Made by a program: the position numbers and the translations under genes
Origin: Oscillospiraceae bacterium
Lineage (GTDB): Bacteria > Bacillota > Clostridia > Oscillospirales > Ruminococcaceae
Direction: 5' to 3'
Assembly: GCA_014858325.1 (NCBI GenBank)
Contig: RKCM01000097.1
Location: 1 to 6,103 of the forward strand
Length of the DNA stretch: 6,103 nt
Shown: positions 1-5,809 of the stretch, one piece after another
How positions within the stretch are numbered: position 1 is the stretch's first letter
How the letters are laid out: each line of letters opens with the position of its first letter
The notes under the pieces: model-generated
The model's database searches: none
Told to the model about the DNA's origin: nothing
Seen by the model: only the letters and a program-made list of their open reading frames with translations

Positions 1-1
1 G

Positions 2-2359
2 GTGGCCAAAGCCGCCGCCGAAGCCGCCGCCGAAACGGCCCAGAGCCGCCTGCCCGCGCTGGAGCAGGACGCCGAGGCGCTGGAAGCCCAGCGGGACGAC
101 GCCAAGGCCGACCTGGACGACACCCGGAAGTACCAGAGCCTGCTGGCGGAGAACGAAAAGCAGCTGGCGAACATCCGGGCGGGGCTGGAACTGAAGCTCA
201 AAAACCGCAAAAACGCCCTGGACGAAGCCGACATGGCCGAGCAGAAGCTGGGCCGGGAGCTGGACGCCGCCCGCCAGCGGCTTTCCGTTCTGAAAGAGCT
301 GGAAAAGAACATGGACGGCTACCAGCACTCCGTCAAGACCGTGATGCGGGCGGCGTCTGCCCGCCGCCTGCGGGGCGTCATCGGGCCGGTGTCCGCCATC
401 CTGAGCGTGGAGCCCGGCAAAGAGACCGCCATTGAAACGGCCTTGGGCGGGGCGCTGCAGAACATCGTGGTGGAAAACGAAGCCGCCGCCAAGGCGGGCA
501 TTGCCCTGCTGCGCAGCGAGAATGCGGGCCGCGCCACCTTTCTGCCGCTGGATACCGTCCAGCCCGGGGTGTTCCGGGGCAGCCTTTCCGGCTCGGCCCG
601 GCTGGCGTCCAGTTTGGTAAAAGCCGACCCGCGGTATGCCAACATCGTCTCGAACCTCTTAGGCCGCATCGTGGTGGTGGACGAGATCAACGAGGCCTCC
701 CGCGCGGCCCGGGCCCTGGGCTACCGCAATAAGGTGGTCACGCTGGACGGGCAGGTCATCAACGCGGGGGGCAGCTTCACCGGCGGCAGCGTCCAGCGCT
801 CGGCGGGCATCTTTACCCGCAAGCAGGAGATGGAAGAGCTGCGGGGCAAAGCCGCCGCCCTCCAGAAGGACTGCCTGGCCGCGCAGGAAAAGACCGACCA
901 GATGAAGGAGCAGGTGGACGCCCTGCAGGCTGAGCTGACGGCCACCGCCAGCGAGCAGATCACGGCGGGCAACGACCGTGTCCGGGCCGAGGCCGAGGCA
1001 AAGCGGCTGCAGGCCACGCTGGAACAGGCCGAGGCAGCGCTGACCGCCCGGAACGCCGAGCGGGAAGCGCTGAGCGCCCGGCGGGCGGAGAGCTTGCAGA
1101 AAGCAGCGGCGGCCGCCGCCGAGGAAGCAGCGCTGAACGAACAGATCGACGCGAAGACGGCGGAGCTGGACCGGCTGGCTGAGGGGGACGATGCCTTCCT
1201 CACCCGGCAGCGGGCACTGACCGAGCAGGTGAGCGCCAAGCGGCTGGAACAGGTGAGCCGCCAGAAGGACGCGGAGCTGGCCCAGAGCCAGATCGCGGCC
1301 CTGGAACAGCGGGCACAGGACGCCGCCGCCCGGCGGGAGAGCCTGGATGCCCAGCTGGAGGCACTGGCCCAGCGCAGCGAGGACTGCCGGGCCGAGATGG
1401 AAGCCATCCGCAAAGCCAAGACCGACAGCGCCGGAGTGATCGCCGCGAAGGAAGCGGCCATCCGGGAAGCGACCCAGCAGCGGCTGGGCCGCCAGCAGGC
1501 CGAGACGGAGGCGCTGGCCAAGAGCCGCGCCGCCGCCGAGAACCGGGAAGAGCTGGGCCGGGAGATGGCCCGCCTTGCCGAGCGGAAGGCCGCCGCCGAG
1601 GCCGAATACGACCAGACCGCCGCCAAGCTCTGGGACGAATACCAGCTGACGGTGAGCGGGGCCGAGGAGGTCTGTGTGGAGTTTGAGAGCCTGCCTGCCC
1701 TGCGGGCGCAGGTGGCGGAGCTGCGCAATAAGATCCGCGCCCTTGGCAACGTAAACGTCAGTGCCATTGAAGAGTACAAAGAAGTAAAGGCCCGCTACGA
1801 CGCGCTGAGCGCACAGGTGGCCGATGTGGAGGGCAGCAAAAACGAGCTGACCCGGATGATATCGAACCTGTGCAGCCAGATGCGGGAGATCTTCTCGGAC
1901 AGCTTCCGGGCCATCAACGAAAACTTTGGCCGGGTCTTCACCGAGCTGTTCGGCGGGGGCGAGGCCAGCCTGATCCTGGAAGACGAGAGCGATGTGCTTG
2001 CCAGCGGCATCGGCATCCGGGTGGCCCCGCCGGGCAAGGTCATCAAAAACCTGGAAGCCCTCTCGGGCGGCGAGCAGGCGCTGGTGGCCATCAGCATCTA
2101 CTTTGCCATTCTGGCCGTCAACCCCGCGCCCTTCTGCATCCTGGACGAGATCGAGGCTGCGCTGGACGACTCCAATGTGGCCCGCTTTGCCCAGTATCTG
2201 CGCCGGGTGAGCGACCGCACCCAGTTCATCGTCATCACCCACCGCCGGGGCACCATGGAGGCCGCCAATGTCCTCTACGGCGTCACCATGCAGGAGGACG
2301 GCGTCTCGAAATTGCTCAAGCTGGACCTGGAACAGGTTGACGCGACGCTGGTTTCCTGA
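2..2359 (+). CDS. smc: Chromosome segregation protein SMC, 5'-partial (hinge, C-terminal coiled coil and ATPase head)
   Basis: SMC dimers with ScpA/ScpB organise and separate the chromosome using ATP. The 785 residues here are the C-terminal two thirds of a protein usually near 1,190 residues, so the GTG at position 2 is an internal codon and the true start and Walker A lie upstream. Residues 1-120 are charged coiled coil. Residues 125-263 are the hinge, opening with GVIGPV and closing with the conserved GGSFTGGS (256-263). Residues about 270-575 are a second Ala/Glu/Gln/Arg-rich coiled coil. The head follows: the conserved GNVNVSAIEEY (582-592), ABC signature LSGGEQ (687-692), Walker B ILDE (713-716, with D715 and E716), D-loop AALDD (719-723) and switch histidine H747 in VITHRR. 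The signature reads GEQ where many SMCs have GEK or GER, a conservative variant. No frameshift is seen. The gene ends 36 nt before ftsY. Identification is very secure. Confidence 0.97.
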   Translation: MAKAAAEAAAETAQSRLPALEQDAEALEAQRDDAKADLDDTRKYQSLLAENEKQLANIRAGLELKLKNRKNALDEADMAEQKLGRELDAARQRLSVLKELEKNMDGYQHSVKTVMRAASARRLRGVIGPVSAILSVEPGKETAIETALGGALQNIVVENEAAAKAGIALLRSENAGRATFLPLDTVQPGVFRGSLSGSARLASSLVKADPRYANIVSNLLGRIVVVDEINEASRAARALGYRNKVVTLDGQVINAGGSFTGGSVQRSAGIFTRKQEMEELRGKAAALQKDCLAAQEKTDQMKEQVDALQAELTATASEQITAGNDRVRAEAEAKRLQATLEQAEAALTARNAEREALSARRAESLQKAAAAAAEEAALNEQIDAKTAELDRLAEGDDAFLTRQRALTEQVSAKRLEQVSRQKDAELAQSQIAALEQRAQDAAARRESLDAQLEALAQRSEDCRAEMEAIRKAKTDSAGVIAAKEAAIREATQQRLGRQQAETEALAKSRAAAENREELGREMARLAERKAAAEAEYDQTAAKLWDEYQLTVSGAEEVCVEFESLPALRAQVAELRNKIRALGNVNVSAIEEYKEVKARYDALSAQVADVEGSKNELTRMISNLCSQMREIFSDSFRAINENFGRVFTELFGGGEASLILEDESDVLASGIGIRVAPPGKVIKNLEALSGGEQALVAISIYFAILAVNPAPFCILDEIEAALDDSNVARFAQYLRRVSDRTQFIVITHRRGTMEAANVLYGVTMQEDGVSKLLKLDLEQVDATLVS
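11..34 (+). repeat. Tandem 12-bp repeat inside smc coiled coil
   Basis: The 12-mer GCCGCCGCCGAA occurs twice back to back (11-22 and 23-34) and encodes Ala-Ala-Ala-Glu twice. It is in frame, so a copy-number change would lengthen or shorten the coiled coil by four residues without breaking the gene. It is most simply low-complexity coding sequence in a GC-rich coiled coil rather than a functional element. Confidence 0.6.
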
Positions 2360-2365
2360 TATAAA
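2337..2365 (+). promoter_or_regulatory. Predicted sigma-A promoter for ftsY
   Basis: TTGACG (2337-2342) matches the -35 consensus at five of six bases. TATAAA (2360-2365) matches the -10 consensus at five of six. The spacer is exactly 17 nt. The -35 lies within the last codons of smc and the -10 starts one base after its stop. Transcription would begin near 2372, giving a leader of about 24 nt that still holds the strong Shine-Dalgarno TAGGAGG (2384-2390), 5 nt before the ftsY ATG. The -10 sits in an AT-rich island that stands out from the GC-rich surroundings. This is a prediction from sequence only. The -35 is also coding, so chance cannot be excluded, and read-through from smc may add to ftsY expression. 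Confidence 0.6.
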
Positions 2366-2395
2366 TTAAGTAAATAACAAAAATAGGAGGCCACC

Positions 2396-3337
2396 ATGGG
2401 ACTCTTTGGATTTGGCAAAAAAGAAAAGGACAAGATGAAGGACGGCCTGGAAAAGACCCGCACGGGCTTTTGGGGCAATATCCTCAACACCCTCACCGGC
2501 AGCAAGATCGACGATGACCTCTACGACAGCCTCGAAGAGCAGCTGATCCTGGCGGACGTGGGCGGCGAAGTGGCCATCAAGCTGGTGGACGAGCTGCGCG
2601 ACCGCGTGCAGCAAAAGGGCCTGAAGACCGGCGAAGAGGCCGCGGACGCACTGCGGGACCTCATTGCCGAGGAGATGCGCCCGGAGGCCGAGATGGCGCT
2701 GGAGGGCCACCCGGCCGTCCTCCTCGTCATCGGCGTCAACGGCGTGGGCAAGACCACCAGCATCGCAAAGCTGGCGGACTACTACACCCGGCAGGGCCGC
2801 AAGGTGATGCTGGCGGCGGGCGATACCTTCCGCGCAGCGGCCAGCGAGCAGCTGGAGATCTGGGCCGACCGGGCAGGGGTGCCCCTCGTCAAGGCAGGCG
2901 AAGGCGCCGACCCGGCGGCGGTCATCTTCGATACCGTCAAGTCGGCCACGGCCCGGGGCTACGATATGGTCATTGCCGATACGGCGGGCCGTTTGCACAA
3001 CAAGGCAAACCTGATGGCAGAGCTTTCCAAGATCAGCCGTAGCGTGAAAAAGGCTTCCCCCGAGGCCAGTTTGGAAACGCTGCTGGTGCTGGACGCCATC
3101 ACGGGCCAGAACGCCATCAGCCAGGCAAAGGAATTCTGCAAGGCGGCCAACGCCACGGGCATCATCCTGACCAAGCTGGACGGCACCGCCAAGGGCGGCT
3201 GCGTCGTGGCCGTCAAGCAGCGGCTTGGCCTGCCGGTGCGGTTCATCGGCGTGGGCGAGGGCATCGATGACCTCATCCCCTTCACGCCGGAGGGCTTCGT
3301 AGAAGAACTCATCCCCCGCACGGGCTGGAAGCACTGA
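2396..3337 (+). CDS. ftsY: Signal recognition particle receptor FtsY
   Basis: FtsY is the membrane-associated GTPase that receives ribosome-nascent chain complexes from SRP (Ffh plus 4.5S/scRNA) and passes them to SecYEG. This 313-residue protein has the short form usual in Gram-positives. It lacks the long acidic A domain of E. coli FtsY and begins with a Lys-rich, Phe/Gly-containing segment (1-30) that could serve as the amphipathic membrane-targeting helix. The N domain follows (about 20-95), then the NG GTPase with all motifs intact: P-loop GVNGVGKTT (113-121), DTFRAAA (143-149), DTAGR (195-199), TKLDG (259-263) and the closing GVGEGIDDL (285-293). The ATG has an excellent Shine-Dalgarno, TAGGAGG (2384-2390), 5 nt upstream. 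It lies 36 nt after smc, a common pairing in Firmicutes. Ffh, which shares the NG fold, is excluded because no Met-rich M domain follows. Confidence 0.97.
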   Translation: MGLFGFGKKEKDKMKDGLEKTRTGFWGNILNTLTGSKIDDDLYDSLEEQLILADVGGEVAIKLVDELRDRVQQKGLKTGEEAADALRDLIAEEMRPEAEMALEGHPAVLLVIGVNGVGKTTSIAKLADYYTRQGRKVMLAAGDTFRAAASEQLEIWADRAGVPLVKAGEGADPAAVIFDTVKSATARGYDMVIADTAGRLHNKANLMAELSKISRSVKKASPEASLETLLVLDAITGQNAISQAKEFCKAANATGIILTKLDGTAKGGCVVAVKQRLGLPVRFIGVGEGIDDLIPFTPEGFVEELIPRTGWKH

Positions 3338-3473
3338 TAGACTCTCGTTATACTCAAAATAATCATTTATTGCATTTCTTTCATTTCAAATCACGCTTTC
3401 CGGGAACGGAAAGGAATGATAAAAATGATAGAAATGGTTTTTACGAGTAAACGATAGAAGAGGAGAACACGTT
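3338..3473. other. AT-rich intergenic region between ftsY and rdgB
   Basis: These 136 bp are AT-rich against GC-rich flanks and hold no convincing ORF. A -10-like TATACT lies at 3349-3354, but the best -35 at 17 nt (TGGAAG, 3326-3331) is poor. AATAAT (3358-3363) is another -10 candidate, also without a good -35. Downstream come a 7-bp hairpin with a GGAA loop (3396-3413), two copies of AATGATA (3415-3421 and 3424-3430), and an inverted pair TTTAC-GA-GTAAA (3440-3451). A wider stem pairs TCATTTC (3381-3387) with GAAATGG (3431-3437) and is followed at once by five T (3438-3442). That could make a weak terminator for ftsY, but the enclosed loop is long. AGGAG (3461-3465) is the rdgB Shine-Dalgarno. 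The rdgB operon promoter most likely lies here, but I cannot fix it. Confidence 0.55.
3396..3413 (+). repeat. Hairpin with GNRA-type tetraloop upstream of rdgB
   Basis: CTTTCCG (3396-3402) and CGGAAAG (3407-3413) are perfect 7-bp complements closed by GGAA, which fits the stable GNRA tetraloop class in RNA. CATTTC (3382-3387) can also pair with GGAATG (a G-T wobble included, 3413/3414-3418 side), extending the structure with a bulge on the left. No run of T follows directly, so on its own it is not a standard intrinsic terminator. It could be an RNA element in the ftsY 3' end or rdgB leader, or a DNA operator. Confidence 0.45.
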
Positions 3474-4166
3474 ATGAAGATCTGTGCAGCAACGGGCAAC
3501 GCGGGCAAGCTCCGCGAATTGCGCCGCATCCTCGAAGCCCAGGGCCACCAGGTGGTGAGCCAGAAAGAGCTGGGCATCACCCTCGAACCCGACGAGACGG
3601 GCACGACGTTTGAAGCCAACGCCCTCATCAAGGCCGAGGCCATCTGCACCGCCAGCGGCCTGCCCACCATCGCCGATGACTCCGGCCTGTGCGTGGAGGC
3701 ACTGGGGGGCGCGCCCGGCGTCTACAGTGCCCGCTACTGCGGCCACCACGGCGACGACGAGGCCAACAACGACAAACTGTTGGAGAACATGAAGGACGTG
3801 CCGGCCGGGCAGCGGGGGGCAAAGTTTGTCTCCGCCGTCTGCTTCATTCTGCCGGATGGCCGCCACCTCACCTGCCTGGGCGAGTGCCCGGGCCGGGTGG
3901 CCTTCGAGCGGCTGGCGGGGGACTACGGCTTTGGCTACGACCCGCTGTTCATCCCGGCCGAGTGCGGCGTGGGCAAGACCGGCAAGCGCCCCAACACCGA
4001 GGGCCGCAGCTACGCCCAGCTGACCCCGGACGAAAAAGACGCCATCAGCCACCGCGGCAACGCGCTGGCAATACTAGAAAGAGAACTGCCCGATTTTTTG
4101 AAGGGCGTGCAGAACGATGGCGTACTGGCCAGCGTTTGCAGCAGTGTGAAAATTGAAGTGAAATAA
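3474..4166 (+). CDS. rdgB: XTP/dITP pyrophosphatase (RdgB/HAM1 family)
   Basis: This enzyme hydrolyses non-canonical purine nucleoside triphosphates (XTP, ITP, dITP) to the monophosphate and PPi, keeping deaminated bases out of DNA and RNA. Family motifs are all present: TGNAGK (7-12) for triphosphate binding, ETGTTFEANA (41-50), ADDSGL (67-72) with the acidic pair D68/D69 that binds metal and acts in catalysis, GAPGVYSARY (79-88), FGYDP (153-157) and SHR (192-194). At 230 residues it is longer than the usual 195-205. Two places account for this: an inserted loop at about 164-178 between the FGYDPLF strand and the conserved helix, and an extra tail after residue 210. The start is set by AGGAG 8 nt upstream and by the N-terminal motif beginning at residue 7. 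It is the first gene of the rdgB-yhbY-nadD-yqeK cluster, with yhbY 14 nt downstream. Confidence 0.95.
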   Translation: MKICAATGNAGKLRELRRILEAQGHQVVSQKELGITLEPDETGTTFEANALIKAEAICTASGLPTIADDSGLCVEALGGAPGVYSARYCGHHGDDEANNDKLLENMKDVPAGQRGAKFVSAVCFILPDGRHLTCLGECPGRVAFERLAGDYGFGYDPLFIPAECGVGKTGKRPNTEGRSYAQLTPDEKDAISHRGNALAILERELPDFLKGVQNDGVLASVCSSVKIEVK

Positions 4167-4180
4167 AAGGAGAAAAACTT

Positions 4181-4477
4181 ATGTTGACGAGCAAACAGCG
4201 CGCCATCCTGCGCGGCAAGGCAAACACCATGGACCCCGTTTTCATCGTGGGCAAGGGGGAGATCGACGAGACCATGATCCAGGGCGTGAAGGACTGCCTC
4301 GACGCCCGGGAGCTCATCAAGCTGAAGGTGCTAGAGAACAGCATGTACAACGCCCGGGAGGCTTCCGTCAAGCTGGCAGAGGCCACCGGCGCCGACTGCG
4401 TGCAGGTGATCGGCTCCAAGTTCGTGCTGTACCTGCAGAAGAAAAAGGACAGCGCCTACGCCGACTTGCTGAAGTAA
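4181..4477 (+). CDS. yhbY: YhbY/YqeI family ribosome-associated RNA-binding protein (CRM domain)
   Basis: This 98-residue protein is a single CRS1-YhbY (CRM) domain, the full family length. In bacteria such proteins associate with pre-50S ribosomal particles. Visible family marks are the LTSKQR start (2-7), RGKA (11-14), the PVFIVGKGE loop (19-27), the conserved ARELIKLKVL helix-strand (42-51) and the terminal IGSKFVLY strand (76-83). The GxxG loop common in the family (GKGG in B. subtilis YqeI, as I recall it) reads G24-K25-G26-E27 here, so its last glycine is replaced by glutamate. The start has AAGGAG (4167-4172) 8 nt upstream. It sits between rdgB (14-nt gap) and nadD (4-nt gap), the usual Firmicutes position, and is probably co-transcribed. 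Confidence 0.93.
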   Translation: MLTSKQRAILRGKANTMDPVFIVGKGEIDETMIQGVKDCLDARELIKLKVLENSMYNAREASVKLAEATGADCVQVIGSKFVLYLQKKKDSAYADLLK

Positions 4478-4481
4478 GGCA

Positions 4482-5126
4482 ATGAAGCTGCTGCTTTACG
4501 GCGGGACCTTCGACCCGCCCCACTACGGCCACCTGAACAACCTTCGCGCCGCCGCCGCCCGGGTGGCCCCCGACAGGGTGGTGGTGATGCCTGCCGGGGC
4601 GTCGCCCTTTAAGCACACCTCCCCCACGCCCCCCGCCCTCCGGGCCGAGATGTGCGGCTGCTTTGCCGCGCTGGCCGAGGAACGGGCCGGGCTGGAGGTG
4701 AAGGTGAGCTGCTGGGAGATGGAGCAGGCCGCACAGGGCCGCCGGAACTATACCATCCTCACATTGGAGATGCTGGCGGCGCAGTACCCGGGCGCCGAGC
4801 TGTACATGGCCATTGGCAGCGATATGCTGCTCAGCTTTGACGAGTGGCACCGCTGGGAGGAGATCCTGCGGCTGGCAAAGCTGGTGGTGGTGAGCCGGAA
4901 CATCGGAGACGACCCGGCGCTCCACGCCAAGGCAAAGGAGCTGGACCCCACCGGGGAGCGGATCCTGTTTGCCGCCATAGCGGCCTTGCCCATGGCCAGC
5001 AGCCAGCTGCGGGAGCGGCTGGCGGCCGGGGACGAATGCAAAAACGAACTCCCGGCTCTGGTCCGCCGCGTCATCGCGCGGGAGGGCCTGTACACCGGGC
5101 AGAGGGAGACGAACGTAAGACCATGA
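4482..5126 (+). CDS. nadD: Nicotinate-nucleotide adenylyltransferase
   Basis: NadD joins nicotinate mononucleotide and ATP to give nicotinate adenine dinucleotide and PPi, the step before NAD synthetase in both de novo and salvage routes. The 214 residues match the usual length. The nucleotidyltransferase motif GGTFDPPHYGH (7-17) carries the H14-x-G-H17 signature. MPAGASPFK (36-44) fits the conserved PxxxPxK loop, GSDML (112-116) with the following W-rich helix matches the substrate-binding region, and ASSQLR (172-177) fits the ISSTxIR motif of the family. The ATG lies 4 nt after the yhbY stop. The only nearby purine-rich sites are in the end of yhbY (GAAG, 4471-4474) or too close (AAGG, 4476-4479), so translation is probably coupled to yhbY. 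The 3' end overlaps yqeK by 4 nt. Confidence 0.96.
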   Translation: MKLLLYGGTFDPPHYGHLNNLRAAAARVAPDRVVVMPAGASPFKHTSPTPPALRAEMCGCFAALAEERAGLEVKVSCWEMEQAAQGRRNYTILTLEMLAAQYPGAELYMAIGSDMLLSFDEWHRWEEILRLAKLVVVSRNIGDDPALHAKAKELDPTGERILFAAIAALPMASSQLRERLAAGDECKNELPALVRRVIAREGLYTGQRETNVRP

Positions 5127-5698
5127 CCCAGAAAGAAGCAAAGGAGCTCGTGCGCAGCCGCCTGAGCGACAAACGCTACGAGCACACCCTGAACGTGAAA
5201 AAAATGGCCGTCAAGCTGGCCCGGCGCTATGGCGCGGACGAAGACCGGGCCGCGCTGGCGGCGCTGCTGCACGACGCGGCCAAGGAGATCCCCAAGGACG
5301 AGATGCGGGCGCTGATGCGGGCCTACCCCCAGTACGCCGAGGGAGGCGAGGAGCGGCCCGTGCCCGTCTGGCACGGCGTCTGTGCGGCCATCCTGGCCCG
5401 CACCCAGTGGGGCGTGACGGACGAGGCGGTGCTTTCCGCCATTGCCTGCCACACCGCAGGCAAGCCCGGCATGAGCAAGCTGGATAAGATCGTGTATCTG
5501 GCGGATATGACCAGCGCCGAGCGGGACTGGCCCGGCGTGGAACGGCTGCGGAAGCTGGAGCGGAAGGACCTGGACGCTGCCATGCTGGCCGCCCTCAAGC
5601 AGACCAACGATTTCGTGCTGTCCGAGGGCAAGCCCCTGGACCCCATGTCCAAGGCCGCTTACGAGGATATCCTGGCCCACCACCCCGCCGAAGAGTGA
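5123..5698 (+). CDS. yqeK: HD-domain bis(5'-nucleosyl)-tetraphosphatase YqeK
   Basis: YqeK is a metal-dependent HD hydrolase. The B. subtilis member is known to split Ap4A symmetrically into two ADP. This copy has 191 residues, normal for the family. Metal and catalytic positions are all visible: H21 in YEHTLNV, the H50-D51 pair in LLHDAAK, H84 in VWHG, H110 in CHTAGKPGMS and D128 in YLADM. The start is the ATG whose last two bases form the nadD stop (ATGA, 5123-5126), which signals translational coupling. The reading frame stays open upstream to 4844, but that part lies inside nadD in another frame and lacks the family sequence. The weak AGGGAG about 15 nt upstream adds little. Direct linkage to nadD is typical, and in some bacteria the two are fused. 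Confidence 0.93.
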   Translation: MTQKEAKELVRSRLSDKRYEHTLNVKKMAVKLARRYGADEDRAALAALLHDAAKEIPKDEMRALMRAYPQYAEGGEERPVPVWHGVCAAILARTQWGVTDEAVLSAIACHTAGKPGMSKLDKIVYLADMTSAERDWPGVERLRKLERKDLDAAMLAALKQTNDFVLSEGKPLDPMSKAAYEDILAHHPAEE

Positions 5699-5705
5699 GC
5701 CCAAA

Positions 5706-5732
5706 CCCACAAAAGCGATTGCGAATTGTGGG
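5706..5732. repeat. Inverted repeat across the -35 of the downstream promoter
   Basis: CCCACAA (5706-5712) and TTGTGGG (5726-5732) are perfect 7-bp inverted copies separated by 13 nt. The spacer contains most of the -35 hexamer TTGCGA (5719-5724). Half-sites centred 20 bp apart fit a repressor dimer that could block RNA polymerase. As RNA it would be a hairpin just after yqeK, but no T run follows, so a terminator reading is weak. No regulator can be named from this sequence. Confidence 0.4.
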
Positions 5733-5747
5733 GAAGAATGCTATACT
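5719..5747 (+). promoter_or_regulatory. Predicted sigma-A promoter with extended -10
   Basis: TTGCGA (5719-5724) and TATACT (5742-5747) are separated by exactly 17 nt, and the -10 is preceded by TG one base upstream (5739-5740), the extended -10 motif. The -10 matches the consensus at five of six bases and the -35 at four. The start of transcription would be near 5754, leaving a leader of about 56 nt before the ATG at 5810. It lies in the gap after yqeK and points at the next gene, so that gene can be expressed apart from the rdgB-yqeK cluster. Of the promoters proposed here it is the most convincing because it lies outside any CDS. Confidence 0.68.
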
Positions 5748-5763
5748 AAAAGGTAACACGAGC

Positions 5764-5790
5764 TTTTTGGGGGAACATCGTCCCCAAAAA
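5764..5790 (+). repeat. Leader hairpin before the final gene
   Basis: TTTTTGGGG (5764-5772) and CCCCAAAAA (5782-5790) form a perfect 9-bp stem. A G-T pair (5773/5781) can extend it, leaving a 7-nt loop. It lies wholly in the predicted leader, and the purine-rich ribosome site GGGAAGGA (5792-5799) begins two bases after it. No T run follows on either strand, so it is not a standard terminator. It may protect the 5' end or influence ribosome access. Confidence 0.5.
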
Positions 5791-5809
5791 CGGGAAGGAA
5801 ACAAAACGC

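Noticed and set aside
2..4. GTG at position 2 as the smc start
   Set aside because: The protein would lack Walker A and the first coiled coil. The frame is cut by the window edge.
721..1779. 352-residue Ser/Ala/Arg-rich open frame on the - strand
   Set aside because: The composition is that of a shadow of an Ala/Glu coiled coil, and it overlaps smc completely.
659..2242. 527-residue open frame on the - strand opposite smc
   Set aside because: GC-rich coding DNA commonly leaves the opposite strand open. The product has no family motif, and the + strand carries the full SMC hinge and head.
2366..3334. 322-residue open frame on the - strand opposite ftsY
   Set aside because: It mirrors ftsY almost end to end, and ftsY has all five GTPase motifs and a strong ribosome site.
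3381..3442. Intrinsic terminator for ftsY
   Set aside because: Stem TCATTTC/GAAATGG followed by five T is suggestive, but the 43-nt loop and AT-rich stem make it weak, so it is described only within the gap entry.
4844..5122. Upstream extension of the yqeK frame
   Set aside because: The extension lies inside nadD, reads as Gly/Ala/Arg-rich shadow sequence and is not part of the YqeK family. The ATG at 5123 overlapping the nadD stop is the natural start.
4748..5710. 320-residue open frame on the - strand opposite nadD/yqeK
   Set aside because: No family features, and it covers two well-identified genes on the + strand.
5764..5790. Intrinsic terminator after yqeK
   Set aside because: The stem is good, but neither strand has a T run after it, and it lies downstream of a promoter serving the next gene.
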